Origin: Gammaproteobacteria bacterium
GTDB taxonomy: Bacteria; Pseudomonadota; Gammaproteobacteria; Comchoanobacterales; Comchoanobacteraceae
Assembly: GCA_029243665.1 (NCBI GenBank)
Contig: JAQWRO010000020.1
Coordinates: 1-9,032, forward strand
DNA: 9,032 bases
Direction of reading: 5' to 3'
Numbering within the stretch: the first letter of the stretch is position 1; each line of letters begins with the position of its first letter. Shown piece by piece: positions 6,545 through 9,032 of this stretch. The translations under genes and the position numbers were made by a program. The notes beneath the pieces were generated by a model that saw only the letters and a list, made by a program, of their open reading frames with translations, searched no databases and was not told the DNA's origin.

Positions 6545-8894
6545 GCATCAATGTCCAAAGACGAGATTCACCTGGCATTACAAATCTAGGATCATCAATC
6601 CCTTGAATAGTGCCTAAACCTGTATCTCCTAACTCTGACATTGGCACATAGGCTGCATCAGGCGCGCTGCCAAATGTACCCGATGTAAAATAGGTCTTAT
6701 CAAATAAATTACTTATATTAAGTTGCATTGTAAGTTGGTAGGTTGGACGCCAAGTCACACTTGCACTCATAATGCCGTACCCTGGCAAATCAGTCAGTTG
6801 CCATTGACCACTTTCTTGACTGCTTTTTTCACCGGTAAAATTTCCGTAATATTCTGTACTGCCGACCAAGAGCCAATTACCTTTGAGAGATAAGTTAGGC
6901 GCCATTTGATACCCTAAATTAAATCTTAATTGATGATTTGGCAATCCAGGCATTGGGTCTCCAGAACTCACTTGCTGGTTGCCTGAATCATACGCTTTTG
7001 CAACTGAAAAACTACTTGCATAATAAGCATTTTGATATTGATAATTACTGTCTAAACGCCACTTGTCATGCATCCAATGCGCATGTACATTTGAGGACAA
7101 ACGCTGAGTTTGATCTACATTCCTTAAATACCCTTGCATCCAATCCGTGGGCACCATGATGATGTCATCATTATGATGTTGCCACATACCGGAAACACCC
7201 CAGCTTAAACCATTTATCACATGCCAATCCATATGTTCATAGCCAAATCTTAAACCGCTGTCTACCGTTTGTGATAAATCACCTGCTTGAAAAAAACCAC
7301 TTGGCCAATAACAAGGGTTGGAAGTATTACTACAAGCCAAGGCTTGTGGTGATGGTGGCAAGTTCGCTTGATAAAAATTCCCAAAGATAAATGATTTTGG
7401 GTTTAATTGATGGGTAACACCTATGCTTGGATTTAATCGATAAAAATGATGGTCACTCGTAACTGATGCACCTGTAAAATTAGTATTATCTCTATGGTCT
7501 TTAGCATCATAATAGATGTTATGAAAGGAAGCTTTCAAATCAATGACTGTTTGAGGACGATAATGCCAACGTTCGAGACCGTATAAAACAGTATCTATTT
7601 CCTTTTGAGTTGCATCGACACGGCTAAAACTAGATAGTGTACTATTGGCACTTGATGTGCTTTTTAGGCCTCCTAATTTTACAGTCGAACCACCATTGGT
7701 AACATCAGTAGCAACTCTTTTGTTGCTTAATTGTGCCAAATAGTGGTTTTCATCATAATCTGTATCTACAAAATGTAAATCAAGACCATAAAACCGATGC
7801 TCATCCTTGCGATCTATTTCGATGTGTTGGTTCACTTGAAAGCTTTGACTGTCATTATGACTTTGGCCATCCAAAGCATAGCTCCTAGGACTACCTACAT
7901 CACTTGCTGCAATGGTTGCATTGGCATCAGTGACAATCGCCTGGCTGGATAAACACAGCTCTCCCCCAGAAAAATCACTACAATTAGAGCTTACATTCAA
8001 TGGATGGGTAAACTGACCATCTTGATGCTGAATTTTTGCATCTACAGACAGATGATAAATTTTATCATCTGTGATCAATTGTTGTCGTTGCCACTGACCT
8101 CGATAAGCAGATTGGTCAATGATATTAGGTGAAACATAAAAAGCCTCGGGTGCCACCCTATAAAGCTCTAAAGGTATGCTTTGATTAAAATTGGCATGAC
8201 TGTCATACCATTGTAAAGACCAATGGTCTGTTCTAGTGCTTGTTTGAGTACTAAACTGCAATAACAAGTTTGAATCATGCCCATCTGTATCTTCTCTATG
8301 TCCTTGTGCAATGTCATGCTTAAACCAAACTGAAAAACCCATTGGGTTATGCACCTGAGAAAGCCAAAAGTCATAATGTTGTGTTCCTTCACCATCATAG
8401 AAAAACACAAGTGACTTTTCATTATTGGTATTACCTCGATGAGAATCAACCCATAAAGAGCCATTTTGATTAGGAAAAAACACATTAGGATCAATACTAC
8501 TCATCCCAACCCAACTGAATGAGGGTGTTAGCCATGGCTGTGCTGCATGTGACAATGGTAATTGCCATGGTAAACCATTGATATAAAATGCCCATGTATT
8601 AGGATTACTTAAGTAATTGTTTTGAGAACCACCCTGTACCATTAAACCTGGATCTATGGTTGAATTATTTTCTGAAAAATATCCAGGGACATGCATGGTT
8701 AACCAAACCGGCCAATCCGTTAAAAATGCTGACACCATATCGAAAGATAAGGCTGGCGAATCGCTCTGACCATAAGCATCATAAATTACAGCATTTGGAC
8801 TTGTAGGCGTTACAGGCGTCACCTGCCATGAAAACGCATATATGATAGTTGTAAAGAAAACTAGTAGAGTTTTTCTAACTATTCGGCTTATCAT
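6528..8894 (-). CDS. TonB-dependent-receptor-like outer-membrane beta-barrel protein
   Basis: A 788-residue outer-membrane protein. Residues 1-22 are a signal peptide with Arg/Lys at the start. Residues about 23-155 form a plug-like domain: HVPGYF (68-73), GLMVQGG (83-89), a YINGLPW segment (104-110) where receptors have V-x-x-DG-x-x, and GSLWVDSHRG (145-154) in place of the GG-x-x-x-x-x-TK-x-G end. The rest is a barrel with alternating aromatic strands. Diagnostic parts are YRLNPSIGVTHQL (485-497), ALACSNTSNPC (518-528), PGLPNHQLRFNLGY (649-662), NISNLFDKTYFTSG (726-739) and DDPRFVMPGES (767-777), ending in the barrel-assembly Phe. The plug is weakly conserved and I see no clear TonB box. 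The only four cysteines form two close pairs (305/314 and 521/528), probably disulfides in surface loops. It has 32 histidines. The substrate is unknown (iron chelate, cofactor or other). The start overlaps the upstream gene by 20 bp, so it is probably an operon member. Confidence 0.85.
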   Translation of the reverse strand: MISRIVRKTLLVFFTTIIYAFSWQVTPVTPTSPNAVIYDAYGQSDSPALSFDMVSAFLTDWPVWLTMHVPGYFSENNSTIDPGLMVQGGSQNNYLSNPNTWAFYINGLPWQLPLSHAAQPWLTPSFSWVGMSSIDPNVFFPNQNGSLWVDSHRGNTNNEKSLVFFYDGEGTQHYDFWLSQVHNPMGFSVWFKHDIAQGHREDTDGHDSNLLLQFSTQTSTRTDHWSLQWYDSHANFNQSIPLELYRVAPEAFYVSPNIIDQSAYRGQWQRQQLITDDKIYHLSVDAKIQHQDGQFTHPLNVSSNCSDFSGGELCLSSQAIVTDANATIAASDVGSPRSYALDGQSHNDSQSFQVNQHIEIDRKDEHRFYGLDLHFVDTDYDENHYLAQLSNKRVATDVTNGGSTVKLGGLKSTSSANSTLSSFSRVDATQKEIDTVLYGLERWHYRPQTVIDLKASFHNIYYDAKDHRDNTNFTGASVTSDHHFYRLNPSIGVTHQLNPKSFIFGNFYQANLPPSPQALACSNTSNPCYWPSGFFQAGDLSQTVDSGLRFGYEHMDWHVINGLSWGVSGMWQHHNDDIIMVPTDWMQGYLRNVDQTQRLSSNVHAHWMHDKWRLDSNYQYQNAYYASSFSVAKAYDSGNQQVSSGDPMPGLPNHQLRFNLGYQMAPNLSLKGNWLLVGSTEYYGNFTGEKSSQESGQWQLTDLPGYGIMSASVTWRPTYQLTMQLNISNLFDKTYFTSGTFGSAPDAAYVPMSELGDTGLGTIQGIDDPRFVMPGESRLWTLMLKLAF

Positions 8895-9032
8895 TTTCTT
8901 TTTCGTCTGTTTGATTCATCCAAGCGGCTAGTTTTGAGCCTGAATATTCTGCTTTAAACCACTTTTCGATTGGTGTGGCTAATGTGTTAGGCAATGTTTG
9001 CCAACAAACTGAGCTCATTTGTCGAATTGTTG
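8875..9032 (-). CDS. C-terminal end of an unrecognised protein (cut by window edge)
   Basis: Reading leftward from 9030, one frame stays open for 51 codons and ends with TAG at 8877-8875. The other two minus-strand frames stop within the first 50 bases. The visible end reads TIRQMSSVCWQTLPN at the start, then IEKWFKAEYSGSKLAAWMNQ, then a very polar tail DEKENDKPNS. I do not recognise the family. The tight 20-bp overlap with the receptor start is typical of real co-transcribed genes, which is the main reason to believe the fragment is coding. A role linked to the receptor, such as substrate handling or regulation, is only a guess. Confidence 0.6.
   Translation of the reverse strand, partial: TIRQMSSVCWQTLPNTLATPIEKWFKAEYSGSKLAAWMNQTDEKENDKPNS

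Noticed and set aside
6938..7159. A 73-codon plus-strand open frame inside the receptor gene
   Set aside because: Antisense shadow of barrel codons, with no start signal or neighbours on that strand.
8168..8494. A 108-codon minus-strand open frame inside the receptor gene
   Set aside because: It is a shifted-frame shadow of the receptor. It has no ribosome binding site and a composition that fits no folded or exported protein, while the main frame has clear family motifs.

Overview
The window is a gene-dense, AT-rich piece of bacterial chromosome, probably from a gammaproteobacterium. Three things suggest this: an AmpG-type permease, a NudB-type Nudix hydrolase, and a group-2 malate dehydrogenase with an LDELRA substrate motif like the one I recall from Legionella. 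An outer-membrane receptor shows that the cell is Gram-negative. I cannot name the genus. There are seven complete genes and one gene cut by the right edge. I see no rRNA, tRNA, CRISPR array, insertion sequence or phage gene.

Layout. Bases 1-140 are a non-coding, very AT-rich leader with a likely -10 box, followed by an AmpG-like MFS permease (141-1391, +). Tail to tail with it, overlapping by 7 bp, is a three-gene minus-strand unit transcribed mdh, then holA, then a small exported SH3-like/coiled-coil protein (3684 down to 1385). Its genes are 1 and 4 nt apart. A 54-bp divergent spacer (3685-3738) separates mdh from a plus-strand pair: nudB (3739-4173) and an MMPL/RND-family membrane transporter (4160-6544), whose reading frames overlap by 14 bp. 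The transporter ends tail to tail, with a 17-bp overlap, against a TonB-dependent-receptor-like outer-membrane barrel protein (8894 down to 6528). That gene starts inside the last 20 bases of an upstream gene of unknown function, of which only the last 51 codons are in the window.

Functionally this is a mix of core metabolism and housekeeping (malate dehydrogenase, clamp-loader delta subunit, folate-pathway Nudix enzyme) and envelope transport (inner-membrane permease, RND-type exporter, outer-membrane receptor, small periplasmic protein). No single pathway joins them all. Shared transcription is well supported for mdh-holA-small protein, for nudB-MMPL, and for the unknown gene with the receptor.

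I do not see a clear new multi-gene system. The observations most worth checking are the worn plug of the receptor with no recognisable TonB box, the loss of the conserved TM4 aspartate in one half of the MMPL transporter, the near-absent leader of nudB behind a palindromic shared -10 element, and the two overlapping convergent gene ends with no room for ordinary terminators.
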